A stretch of 50,851 nucleotides of DNA, from the NCBI GenBank assembly GCA_035295165.1, contig DATGJN010000017.1, positions 1 through 50,851 of the forward strand, read 5' to 3'. Position 1 is the stretch's first letter; every line of letters begins with the position of its first letter. Made by a program: the position numbers and the translations under genes. Origin of the DNA: a bacterium (GTDB lineage Bacteria > Sysuimicrobiota > Sysuimicrobiia > Sysuimicrobiales > Segetimicrobiaceae). Below, one piece after another: positions 16,010-25,400 of this stretch. The notes beneath the pieces are model-generated. The model had not been told where the DNA came from. It saw nothing but the letters and a program-made list of their open reading frames with translations, and ran no database searches.

Positions 16010-17322
16010 CAGGATGCTGAAAAAGCAGGCATCCGACAAGATGTGATGAATTGATGCTGCGACACTTCGCTGCTCATACACACCACCTGTCGGAGGAGCC
16101 TCGCATGCGCGGTGACGACTCGCACGAAGGCGCGATGTTCAGCTATATCTCGCCCGAGCAACGCGTGCCGCCGGATCATCCGCTCCGCACGATCCGGGCA
16201 CTGGTTGATGCCGTGCTCGTGGAGCTCTCGCCGACGTTCGACACCCTCTATGCTCGTGTGGGTCGCCCGTCGATTCCCCCGGAGCAGCTCCTGCGCGCGT
16301 TGCTGCTGCAAGTGCTGTACACGGTGCGCAGCGAGCGCCAGTTGATGGAGCAACTGGACTACAACTTGCTCTTTCGCTGGTTCGTGGGCTTGCAGATGGA
16401 TGCGCGGGTGTGGGATGCGACCACCTTCACCAAGAATCGGCAACGGCTGTTGGATGGCGATATTGCTCAGGGCTTCTTCCAGCAGGTACTGGCGCAGGCG
16501 CGCCGCCGCGGGCTGCTGTCGGCCGAGCACTTCACGGTCGATGCAACGCTGATCGAGGCGTGGGCGGGCACGAAAAGCTTCCGGCGCAAGGACACCCCAC
16601 CGCCGCCGCCCTCGAATGACGATCCGGGCAATCCGACCGTCAACTTTCGCGGGGAGCGGCGCAGCAATGCCACGCATGCCTCGACGACCGATCCCGACGC
16701 CCGGCTGGTCCGTCGCGCGGTCGGGCGGGAAGCCAAGCTGAGCTATCTGGGGCATCTCCGGATGGAGAATCGCCACGGCTTGGCCATGGCCGCAGTCGTG
16801 ACCGTGGCGACCGGCTACGCGGAACGCGAGACCGCCGCGGTCTTGGTGCATGGCCGGCACAATCCGGGGCGCCGCATCACGGTGGGCGCCGATAAGGGCT
16901 ACGACACGCGCGACTTCGTCGCCGCGGTGCGCGCGGCGAACGCGACCCCGCATATCGCGCAGCGCACCGAACGGACGAGCGCGATCGATGCGCGCACCAC
17001 GCGCCATGGCGGCTACGAGCGCAGCCAGCGGGCCCGGAAGCGGGTGGAAGAGATCTTCGGCTGGCTGAAGACCGTCGGACTGATGCGGAAGACGCGCCAC
17101 CGAGGCCGCGATCGCGTCAACTGGATGTTCGTCTTCGCCACGGCCGTGTACAATCTCGTGCGGATCCGAAAGCTGCTGGAGACCAGGGCGTGAGGCACAT
17201 ACCCGCGTTGCTCGTGGTCCTTGCGCCACCGGCGCGGACGCGCTAACCGACGGACGCGCGCTGCGAACTGATTGCGGTTCCGGAGGCATGGTCATGCTCG
17301 CACCTGATTTTTCCGTAGCCTG
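16010..17322 (+). mobile_element. IS5-family insertion sequence, complete
   Basis: A 1313-bp element. Its ends are CAGGATGCTGAAAAAGCAGG (left) and, complemented, CAGGCTACGGAAAAATCAGG (right), matching at 16 of 20 positions. Both sides are flanked by TTAG (16006-16009 and 17323-17326), a YTAR target duplication typical of IS5-group elements. It carries a single intact transposase ORF and so looks recent. Confidence 0.92.
16105..17193 (+). CDS. IS5 family transposase
   Basis: A 362-aa DDE transposase. The N-terminal domain has YISPEQRVPPDHPLRTIRALVDAVL and RPSIPPEQLLRALLLQVLYTVRSERQLMEQLDYNLLFRWFVGL (DUF772-type). The catalytic domain shows FTVDATLIEAWAG (first D), a TVGADKGYDTRDFVAAVRA segment (second D) and RKRVEEIFGWLKTVGLMRKTRHRG (E with the Y/R-rich signature). 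The ATG at 16105 follows CGGAGGAGCCTCGC; the frame is open to 16051. The gene is intact and fills the element. Confidence 0.95.
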   Translation: MRGDDSHEGAMFSYISPEQRVPPDHPLRTIRALVDAVLVELSPTFDTLYARVGRPSIPPEQLLRALLLQVLYTVRSERQLMEQLDYNLLFRWFVGLQMDARVWDATTFTKNRQRLLDGDIAQGFFQQVLAQARRRGLLSAEHFTVDATLIEAWAGTKSFRRKDTPPPPPSNDDPGNPTVNFRGERRSNATHASTTDPDARLVRRAVGREAKLSYLGHLRMENRHGLAMAAVVTVATGYAERETAAVLVHGRHNPGRRITVGADKGYDTRDFVAAVRAANATPHIAQRTERTSAIDARTTRHGGYERSQRARKRVEEIFGWLKTVGLMRKTRHRGRDRVNWMFVFATAVYNLVRIRKLLETRA

Positions 17323-18306
17323 TTAGAGGTGTCCTCGGAGTGACGTAGGGGCAGTCGGGAAGCGCGCACGGCCTTCGTCGGTTCGGCTACCGGCCTGGCT
17401 CACACCGCCAGCCGGTCTTCCGGAGAACGAGACGACAGCGGCTCTGCTCAGCCCGCGCCGATCTCCGCGAGAGGCGCTGGCACGGGTTGCGGGTGTCCTG
17501 CTACCCGCCCGATCGGGAAGTGCCGCCGTGGCCGATGGGCGTGGCCTCGCGGTGCCGTAGAGGGGACCGGGAACGCAAGCGCGGCTTCGTCGGTCGCAGG
17601 CGGACCGCCGCGCGCCGCACTGGCTCGTCGGCCACACCGGCATCGCTCCGACGAACTGCCCTGCGCGCTCAGGCTCCGGGCCGCGATGCTCTGGACCGCT
17701 CTGCGATAAGCGAGGGCCATTTTCGGTCGCCGTGCTCGCTGGGCCAGGTCGCGCGTGGCGCTGGTCGTTCGGATCATTTGCGGCCCTCCAGCGACGCCGA
17801 TCGGGGCTCAATCGCCTCGCCTTGACCCCTCGATTGGGCTCTTCTCGCTGTACGGCTGGCACGCGGTCGGACGCCCTGCTAGGCCACTGGCGGCGACGAC
17901 CCTCAGCGCCTCGCCACGGTCTCTGCTATCGTGGAGTGGCCTCGGCCCGCTCGTGCCTGAGCGCGTGGCATGGGCAACGCGCAGCCCGCGGAGCAGGGCA
18001 GCCTATCGTCGGCTCATGCCCCGCCTTGAACAAACGGGAACAATGTGTCCGGACGTTCTGAAATAACGTGCGCAGATACCCGTTTCGCTCGATCACTTGT
18101 ACTCTAAGCTAAACTAGCACCTCTGGAGGTCGTCCCGACCGCGGCTAGTGGCGCGAGTCGAAAATGTGTGACACAAGACCACGCCGTTCTTGTGCGCCTG
18201 CAAGGATCTCAAGAGTACAGCCCGTGTCATTTATCAATGACTCGCTCCACTAGGAACGAGCTTGAACTCACCATTTGTTGAACCAATTCATGGGGAATTC
18301 ACAGCG
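17323..18306. other. Roughly 1 kb of non-coding or decayed DNA right of the IS5 element
   Basis: No frame here resembles a protein family; the longest ones are Arg/Ser/Pro-rich on both strands. The segment separates the IS5 element from the defence-island-like genes and is probably decayed sequence. The stretch 18060-18260 is somewhat AT-richer. Confidence 0.4.
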
Positions 18307-20046
18307 CTACCCGGCGGGCGGGAACACGAGTTTGACAATTTCTTTCCGTACGCGTTCCAGTTCCTGGTCGGCAAGCGTCGTCGCGCGGTGCACTCGGTCG
18401 CGCATTATCCGGAACAAGAAATTCTTGAAGCCCATGTTCCGCATGGATTCCTCGTCTTTGCGTTCGAGAATGTCAGCCAACGAGAGCCCCTGGGGAATCA
18501 GATGGCGAAGGAGCTCAATCTCCTCAGCGGTGAGCAGCTGGAGCCGCGCTACATCTCTTCCCAGTTCAGTTGACCGGAGCAAATGAGCCCCACGGAGCGC
18601 CGTCTCGTACTCGTGCCAGACCAGATCCCCGTCTGGCATGGAGCCCAGTGTGACAATCACGGGATAGATTCGCCGAATCCGGCTCGGGTCTACGCCAGGC
18701 AACTGGTACTTGCCCGCAAGCAGGGCCTGGATGTTACGGTCGAGCTGGCGTGCGTTGTGAACGACAATCTTCTCGACATCTCGCTCAACCTCGTGCCGCG
18801 CAGCACGAATCTGAGTTTCTTCAAGTCGCGGACCTCCCACCGCAGCCTCGACCATGACGAGACGGTCCCCGCAGTCAATGGTGACGTCGGAGCTCTTGCA
18901 AAGCGCACGTTTATGCCACCGGTATGGTACCTCCCGGTGGACGCGGGGAGCAAGCGGGGTCAGCGTGCCACTGCTGTGCGCCGCGGCGAGCTTACGATAA
19001 ACGTACTCTTCAAACAGCTCCCCAAGAAACGGCGGCACATCGATCCCACTAGCCCTCCCGTGGTCACGGAGCCGCCAGAGCAAGCCGGTCGTGAACTTCT
19101 CCCGGAGGAAGCGGAGACTGAGAGGTAAGATCTTATCGCCGTACCGCACAAGCGGGAATTCGCGCATGGTGCGGAAACCGAAGGCGATACTTTCAGTACG
19201 GACGTGTTCGTGACGGAGCCGTACAGCGTACTCGTCGGCGGAGAGACTCGCAACCGCGCATATCCGGTCCCAGACGTCCGGAGTAAAGTTGGCAGCCGCG
19301 AAGTAGGCGCGCGGCGAGAGCATCAGCAATGGCTTCACCCGGTTTCGGAGACTGAGTTGGCCATAATGAACGATGAGCGCTGAGCCCGCGGCAAGGTAGG
19401 TCTTTATGTCGAGGCCATCATGCCGCTCCATAAGATCGCTGAGGTCGGCGCGGTGTTCCGCCCAGAGGGCAGGATCGCCCAGGAGGTCAACCAGCATGGC
19501 CCAGACACGCTGCAGCGCAGCCCCAGCATTCTCGCGGGCATGGAGCATCTCCATACGCAGAAGGTGTTGCAACAGCATCCAGTCGCGATCGCCAGGTCGG
19601 TCTGCCGGAGTCAGGTCGTCAAGATGATCGGCAATCGCCAGCAGCAGGCGGCCGAGATCACGCATTTCCATCTCGGTCACCGCCGCTTCGGCGACAGGAT
19701 CGGCGTAGAGAAGCGCGAGCTTCTCAAGGATCCAGATGGGTTGGTTCGCAAACGCAACAACGCGCGAGTGACGCAACTTCTCAGTGGCTGCCAGCCGTAG
19801 ATCTTCCGGAATCAATGCAGCGGTGAGTTCCGCCTGCGTGTCAGGTGCCAGTTCGCCGTCGTTTTCGAGGGTAGCATCTACCGTCGCGAGGAACGTCAGG
19901 GCTGCTTGCTGGCTATGCCGCCTCAGGGAACGGGTGATTTCCTCCCACGACATCCTGGCAGCGCCCAGGGAACCGAGCGATAACGTCTGATATAGATACG
20001 CAGTTTCGACGAGGCGACGATGCGCTGGTGTGGCGAGCTGCGGCAC
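18307..20046 (-). CDS. Unknown 579-aa protein, possible PD-(D/E)XK-like C-terminal domain
   Basis: A soluble 579-aa protein that I cannot assign to a family. The N-terminal 350 residues are mostly alpha-helical (for example WEEITRSLRRHSQQAALTFLATV and LGRLLLAIADHLDDLTP). Residues about 380-405 read SSDVTIDCGDRLVMVEAAVG, which resembles the D-(x)n-E-x-K strand pair of PD-(D/E)XK nucleases (D387, E400), but the expected Lys is replaced by Ala402. It may be a degenerate or divergent nuclease-like fold; this is weak. The start is GTG 20046, with GGAGGT seven bases upstream. It is divergent from the nuclease-helicase-ATPase genes at 21431-33699, with a relic gene in between, and could be their partner or a separate island gene. 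Confidence 0.7.
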   Translation of the reverse strand: MPQLATPAHRRLVETAYLYQTLSLGSLGAARMSWEEITRSLRRHSQQAALTFLATVDATLENDGELAPDTQAELTAALIPEDLRLAATEKLRHSRVVAFANQPIWILEKLALLYADPVAEAAVTEMEMRDLGRLLLAIADHLDDLTPADRPGDRDWMLLQHLLRMEMLHARENAGAALQRVWAMLVDLLGDPALWAEHRADLSDLMERHDGLDIKTYLAAGSALIVHYGQLSLRNRVKPLLMLSPRAYFAAANFTPDVWDRICAVASLSADEYAVRLRHEHVRTESIAFGFRTMREFPLVRYGDKILPLSLRFLREKFTTGLLWRLRDHGRASGIDVPPFLGELFEEYVYRKLAAAHSSGTLTPLAPRVHREVPYRWHKRALCKSSDVTIDCGDRLVMVEAAVGGPRLEETQIRAARHEVERDVEKIVVHNARQLDRNIQALLAGKYQLPGVDPSRIRRIYPVIVTLGSMPDGDLVWHEYETALRGAHLLRSTELGRDVARLQLLTAEEIELLRHLIPQGLSLADILERKDEESMRNMGFKNFLFRIMRDRVHRATTLADQELERVRKEIVKLVFPPAG

Positions 20047-20598
20047 AAGAAGACCTCCGTCACTTCTGATCCATTGGCGCGCTCGGCGTCTCGACGTGCG
20101 CTAGCCCCCTTACGAACAGTACGACCAGGAGGGTGCCCCGATCGCACAGCGATTTCGGTTAGCATACCATCTCCCTCGGCCGCGAACAACGCCTCGGAAG
20201 CGTCACGCCGAGCCTGTGATGTTGGCCCGGAAGGACCTGGAAACCCCGGACGTGATAGCAGCACAGGCAGAGGCCCCGCGATCTAGACACGCGGTGCGCG
20301 CGCGTCGAACGCGCGCGGACTTTGGGTTCCCGTGCGAGGGATCCCGAGTACGGCCCAGACACGGACACAAAAAAACAGGACGGGGCGAGGGCGCGCTAGC
20401 GCGGCATTCGGGCTCCCGTCCCGCCGCGACAACGACGGATGACCCCACGAACAGAAAGTCCACTTGCGACCGCAGGCACTTGCGCGCGCCGACGGCGCGG
20501 TGTTCGGACTGCCGCGCCGCAGAAAGCGAATCGTTGTCAGCCTCTATCGGTTGGTCCCGCTCAGCCCCTACCACCTCTCGCGGTTCAGCCTCATCGTA
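20047..20598. other. Non-coding stretch upstream of the 579-aa gene
   Basis: No gene supported. The promoter of the minus-strand 579-aa gene should lie near 20050-20170. The stretch also holds the intrinsic terminator at 20369-20421, described separately. Confidence 0.35.
20369..20421 (-). terminator. Rho-independent terminator on the minus strand
   Basis: Read on the minus strand: GGACGGG, a loop containing a second palindrome (CGCGCTAGCGCG), CCCGTCC, then TG and seven T. A strong stem plus U-tract makes this a convincing intrinsic terminator. It lies downstream of the truncated copper-oxidase-like frame (20599-20868), so it is probably that gene's original terminator. Confidence 0.75.
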
Positions 20599-20868
20599 TC
20601 ATCCCGCCGCAGGATGTTCGGGTTTGAAGATCTGCGGCTGCGCCGGACCCGTCACGTCCATCACGCCGATCATGCCCTTGCGCACCGCGCGCGTTAGCGC
20701 GTGGTCCAGGAACTTCACCTGACCGGGCACCGGTAGCGCCAAGTGGGCTACGAGCGTGCTTCCGGGGGCCACAGGCACCGTCTGGACGTAGGTGTCGGGA
20801 GCGTTCGCGAGCGCGCCGTTGGGCCATGCCTTCGTCCACACGTTGCCGATTGCATGGAAGCTGCATGG
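20599..20868 (-). pseudogene. C-terminal remnant of a copper nitrite reductase / multicopper oxidase
   Basis: The minus-strand frame reads SFHAIGNVWTKAWPNGALAN, then YVQTVPVAPGSTLVAHLALP and VPGQVKFLDHALTRAVRKGM IGVMDVTG. This is the C-terminal cupredoxin region of NirK-type copper nitrite reductases and related oxidases, where the family has FHVIG...D, N/VQT, PGG, VPG.Y..VDH and KGA.G.L.V.G. Upstream of about 20868 the similarity stops and no start codon with a signal is seen, so only the last 90 residues of a normally more than 300-residue protein remain. The original stop (20599-20601) and a terminator survive. It is a deletion relic; it indicates that the island replaced part of a respiratory gene region. 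Confidence 0.7.
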
Positions 20869-21430
20869 AAGATCCGGATTCCGGGGGGCCGTCCCGCCAG
20901 GCGGCCCCGCGCGACGCGTCGCGGGGACCATCCCGACTCACGATGTGCGCGGCCTGTGGGCCGGTAGCCACGCGGACAACATGCGCGATATGTGGGAGAA
21001 GCGTCGGCAGAGGATGTCCGCATCGATCGCGGCGCTCGTCCGGGAAGCGGCGTTGTGCGTCACGCCGACCGGCCGGGAGGAACGGCTGGCTTAACCTCGA
21101 CGGCGCGCGGGGTCTGGGCTCCCGGCCCACGAGTTCACCACGCCCGCATCGCAGGGACAAAATGTGCGGAATCGCACAGATGATAACAAAGTTGTCGTCC
21201 GTCTGATTGGACGATTCGATGGACGAAATGCGCCGCGGGGCCGGCGAGGGTTACCGCACAAGGAGTTCCTGATGTGGGAGGGGTAGTGAGCACGTGAAAC
21301 ACCCTGAACGGGCTGGGAGGTCCCACCATCCTGGAACGTGCACAGATACGGGACGGCGTCGGGCCCGGACGGGGTCTAGCCCCGGCGGGACGACTCTCGT
21401 GCTGTTGTGGCTTGGGAGGCGGGAAGCACG
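20869..21430. other. Leader region of the nuclease-helicase-ATPase genes
   Basis: About 560 bases without a gene. Long minus-strand frames here are Arg-rich shadows. It contains the palindrome at 21163-21178 and AT-rich TGATAACAAAGTTGTC (21181-21196), plausible promoter/operator territory for the operon to the right. Confidence 0.35.
21163..21178. promoter_or_regulatory. Palindromic site TGTGCG-GAAT-CGCACA
   Basis: A perfect 6-bp inverted repeat with a 4-base spacer, about 250 bases upstream of the PD-(D/E)XK gene. Its size and symmetry fit an operator for a dimeric regulator (the half-sites are loosely Crp/Fnr-like). No regulator gene is adjacent; function is inferred only from symmetry. 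Confidence 0.35.
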
Positions 21431-22312
21431 GTGGGTGACAGCAAGACAAGTGCGATCGACCCAACCCAAGCTCGTACTCACGCGCTGAACGTCGAGGGAG
21501 TATTTTTTCAGCAGCGGGTCGCCGACGTGGTCCAGGAAGCAGGCTGGACGATCACGGCTCAAGAACATCCGGTGGCCTTTCCTAAGGGGAATGGGCCCTT
21601 CCCGGGTCGCGAAGGACGGTTGGACATCCGGGCTGAGCGCGGTTCCCAAGGCTACCGAATCATTCTCGCGATTGAGTGTAAGAAGTCCGACCAAAGTTAC
21701 AAGGATTGGGTCTTCTTTCCGGATCGGTCGGAAGAGATCAGGGCTCCAGTTGCCTACCCTGTACTGACGAGCGAAACCCCTGGTTCGACGACCGCCGGCT
21801 CGAAGTGGCGCCTGAGCACCGAGATCCGCCCATTTACTGCCGGAGTCGTTTGCATCGACGCCCGGGAACTCAAAGCGGAGTTCGGCAAACCAGATTCGTG
21901 GAAATCTTCGACGAAGCGCATTGAGGATGCCTGCTACCAAGCGACGCAAGCCGTTCAAGCATTGTTCGGCGACATCGTGGAACGTCAAAATCACCTTCTA
22001 GCAGCCGGAATGGAACCGGAAGTAGGGGCCTGGGTGATCCCGCTGGTTGTGACGACCGCAAATCTCTTCCTGTGTCGCTTCACGCCGAAAGCAGTTTCTT
22101 TGGACACCGGTGAAGTCGATTGGATGCGGGTACGATACGAGCCGGTCGATGCCACCGTGCTGGAGTATCCGCTGCCAGTTCACTTGCAGCTGCCCCCGGC
22201 CGAACCGTTGAAAACGGACCCGAGAACCGTCACGAAGAAGCACGTCTTCGTGGTACGAGGTGCATCTCTTTACGTGTTCCTGCAGCGAGCGGATCTGGGG
22301 GTTCGTCCTTGA
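21431..22312 (+). CDS. PD-(D/E)XK nuclease domain protein
   Basis: A 293-aa soluble protein. Residues about 25-90 form a restriction-endonuclease-like core: an N-terminal helix (FFQQRVADVVQEAGWTITAQE), then GREGRLDIRAE (D65) and YRIILAIECKKSDQSYKDWV with E82-x-K84. That is the classic D-(x16)-E-x-K metal site, so it is likely an active DNA- or RNA-cleaving nuclease. The rest (about residues 130-293) is an unassigned alpha/beta region (VIPLVVTTANLFLCRF, then VFVVRGASLYVFLQ), perhaps for substrate recognition. The GTG at 21431 is chosen for its purine-rich leader (GGGAGGCGGGAAGCACG); a GTG at 21407 is possible. It lies 169 bases before the giant helicase gene on the same strand and probably belongs to the same unit. 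Confidence 0.82.
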   Translation: MGDSKTSAIDPTQARTHALNVEGVFFQQRVADVVQEAGWTITAQEHPVAFPKGNGPFPGREGRLDIRAERGSQGYRIILAIECKKSDQSYKDWVFFPDRSEEIRAPVAYPVLTSETPGSTTAGSKWRLSTEIRPFTAGVVCIDARELKAEFGKPDSWKSSTKRIEDACYQATQAVQALFGDIVERQNHLLAAGMEPEVGAWVIPLVVTTANLFLCRFTPKAVSLDTGEVDWMRVRYEPVDATVLEYPLPVHLQLPPAEPLKTDPRTVTKKHVFVVRGASLYVFLQRADLGVRP

Positions 22313-22481
22313 GTGCGCCAGCCAGATGGCAAACTGAAATAATCGAAGTCTAGTGTTACACGACTTTGGGCAACTCAAGCGATTGGATGTTCCTGAACTG
22401 TAAGCCTCAGGTTGCCCTCAGAGGGTGGAGTGTCCCGATGACTACAAGACGCCACGTGTGCGCTAGGCGCAAACGTTGGCG

Positions 22482-25400
22482 ATGAACGCCCTCACCGCAT
22501 TGTTGACCGAGCTTCTTCTTGCTAGTCCAGCGGGGGTCACGGTCCCTCAACTCCGCCGGCGGCTGCGCGAGCACGGCCGCGGCATGACGGAGCAACAGAT
22601 CGAGTACGCTCTCCGGCGCGGCCTCTTTACCGAACTCAGTGGCCACTGGTATGTCCAGGGCCATGAACCGATTGAGGAGGCCACGGGCGACCATGCATCT
22701 GAACCGGCTAGGAACCCGATCCCCGTGTCCGTGCTCTGTCTCCCCCGAACAGCCGAGCACTACGCTGTGCTCGACATCGAGACAACGGGCATGGTCAAGG
22801 GCACGGACCGAGTTATTCAGATCGCGGCCTTTCGGGTCCACCACGGGCATCTGGAGTGCGAGCCTCTCGTAACGTACGTCAACCCGGCAGATCGCGAGAT
22901 CGCACCTGAGCTTCGAGATAAGCTTGGCATTGTCGCCGGCGGACCTGTGGAGGTCGCGATGCGGTCAGCGCCGCCCCTGCAGGTTGTGTGGCCCCGTGTC
23001 CAATCCATGCTCCAGGATCTTCCGGTTGTCGCCCACAATGGGGTTGACTTCGACCTGCCCTTTCTGGAGGCGCACGTCGGCCCGATCCCCAATCAGTGTA
23101 TCGATACGTGGGAGCTCGTGCACTTGGCGCGACCGGACCTCACTGATCGTACGCTCGGTGCACTCATCGACTCCCTTGAGCTCTCTTGTCCTGCCAAAAT
23201 CCGCGAGCACTCAACTCGATCGGACTACCATGACGCGCTGTACGATGCTGGGTGCACGTGGGCGCTGTTCGACGCGCTAGTCGAGGCGCTACGGGCGCTG
23301 CCTGACGACGATCGAGCTGTGCTGGCGTACCTCCTCCCTGAATGGAGCTCGTTCCTGCGGGTGCGAGGCGACGTCACGCGCGTGGAGGCTGTGTTGACCC
23401 CGCCGCGGCGTGCAGATTTCAGCGGCACGATGGTCGGTGCAGGCTCGGTACTTCCTGAACTTACGCCACAGGCGGTGGCGGAAGCGTTCGAGATGTTCGT
23501 GACCCGCACCGGGCGAGATGCGCGCCCCTCGCAGGTTGCGATGGTTCGCCATGTCGCCGACGCACTGGTGAATGGACGGGCGAAGCTCATTGAGGCACCG
23601 ACCGGGACTGGCAAGAGCCTCGCCCTCGGCTTCCCCGCCGCCCTCTTCGCGCTGCAAACGGGACAGCAGGTCGGCATCGCTACGCGTACCCACATTCTTC
23701 AGACGCAATTGCTGGATGACCTAACTCAGCTCAGGGAGCAATCCGGGTATCCGTTCCGTTTCCAGGTTGTCAAAGGGCGAGAGAATTACCTGTGCCTCAC
23801 GCGGTTGGAGCGCCTCGTCCGGGATCTCGATCCGGTAAAAACCCCTTCAGATGAGCGGTTCCTTGTAGCCTACCTCGTGCGGTGGGGCACCGTGGCTAGT
23901 GCTTCCGGGAACACGGGCGATCTGGACGACCTGTCCTTTCGTCTGCGAGAGCGATTCCCCATTTTCTCGACCCTTGTCGGGCAGGTCCGCGCGCTCGAGC
24001 ACAGTTGTCCGACCAGCACCTGCGGCCGGTACCGCGGGTGCTTCTGGGGAGCTGTTCGGCGCGCCGCTGAGACGGCTCACGTGCTCGTTCTCAACCACGC
24101 GCTATGGCTCCAAGCTGACCGCAGCCAGGTGCCCCATCTCCTGATCGATGAGGCCCATGGGTTCGAAGACGCGGCGACGGAAGCGCTCCAAGAAGAAGTT
24201 GGCACGGAGACGATCGGGTATGCGCTTTCGCAGATCCTGTATCCGGGGGACCGGTTGGGCCTGCTGGTGCGGCTTCAGGCCGCAGTGCGGCCTGGTTCCA
24301 CACTGACTCGTCTCATCTCATCGGCGTTCCGCAAGGTGCGTGTGGCGAGGCAGCAGCTCGGCGAGATTGGCGTACTGCTCCTCGAGTTCGCGCGCCACAG
24401 TGGGCGCGAGGTGAGCGAACTATACGGCGTCACGCTCAGAATCCGTCGTGACCTTCGGAATCAGTATGCGCAGCGGTGGGATCGCATCGATGCGGCGCTA
24501 GCTCACCTCAGAACAGTTTGTCTACTTGCGCTCGCCGAGGATCTTAGGCAGATTCGCGAAGGCCTGGACGTCGCTGCTGACGCTGGCCGTTATCGGGGCG
24601 ATCTGTTCGCGCTGCAGCAGGCGGTCGAGAATGAAGCCGCCCGGCTCGAAGTCCTTCCGCGTGCTGATTCTCGGCGCAACGTGTACTGGCTGCATGTCGA
24701 TCCCCGCCGGGACGATCCACCAAGCTGGGCCTTTCGGTCCGCACCCATCTCGGTCGCAGCCGACCTGCAACCCCGGTTCGCGCAGCTGACGTCGCTCGTT
24801 TTAACATCCGCTACGCTGACGATTGAACGGAATGACTTTACCCACTTCCGGGACCGGCTGGGCTTGCAGGATCGGGTGACTGATTCCGACCTCCATCCGC
24901 TTCCTCCCAACCTGCCTTACGAGAACGCGCTGCTCGTATTGACGCGTTACCTCAACCATATCCCGGCAGCCACATATGTGCCGGCGTTCACGGAGGAGGT
25001 AGCGCAGGAACTCACACACCTTCTCCGCTTCACTGGCGGCCGCGGTCTCGTGCTGTTCACTGCCCGCTACCGCATGGAGGGTGTGTTCGCCAAGATCACC
25101 GCGCCACTGACCGCTGATGGGGTCGAGGTTCTGGCGCAAGTTGCAGGTCAAAGCCGGGACCAACTCAAACGCCGCTTCCGAGATGTCGAGAGCTCGGTGC
25201 TCCTGGGTGTTCAGTCTTTTTGGGAAGGCGTAGATGTCCCCGGGCCGTCGCTGTCAATCGTGGTGATGGAGAAACTGCCATTCCCGTTCTTCGGCGACCC
25301 CGTTCTCGAAGCCCGGATGGAGGCGATTGAACAGGCGGGGGGGCGACCATTCGACGACTTCCTGTTCCCCCTTATGGCCCTGCGATTTAAGCAGGGATTC

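Noticed and set aside
17323-17862. 179-codon minus-strand frame right of the IS5 element
   Set aside because: Low-complexity Arg/Pro/Ser composition; no coding signature on either strand.
20591-21160. 189-codon minus-strand frame
   Set aside because: The overlapping frame at 20599-20868 shows copper-oxidase similarity, so this longer one is a shadow.
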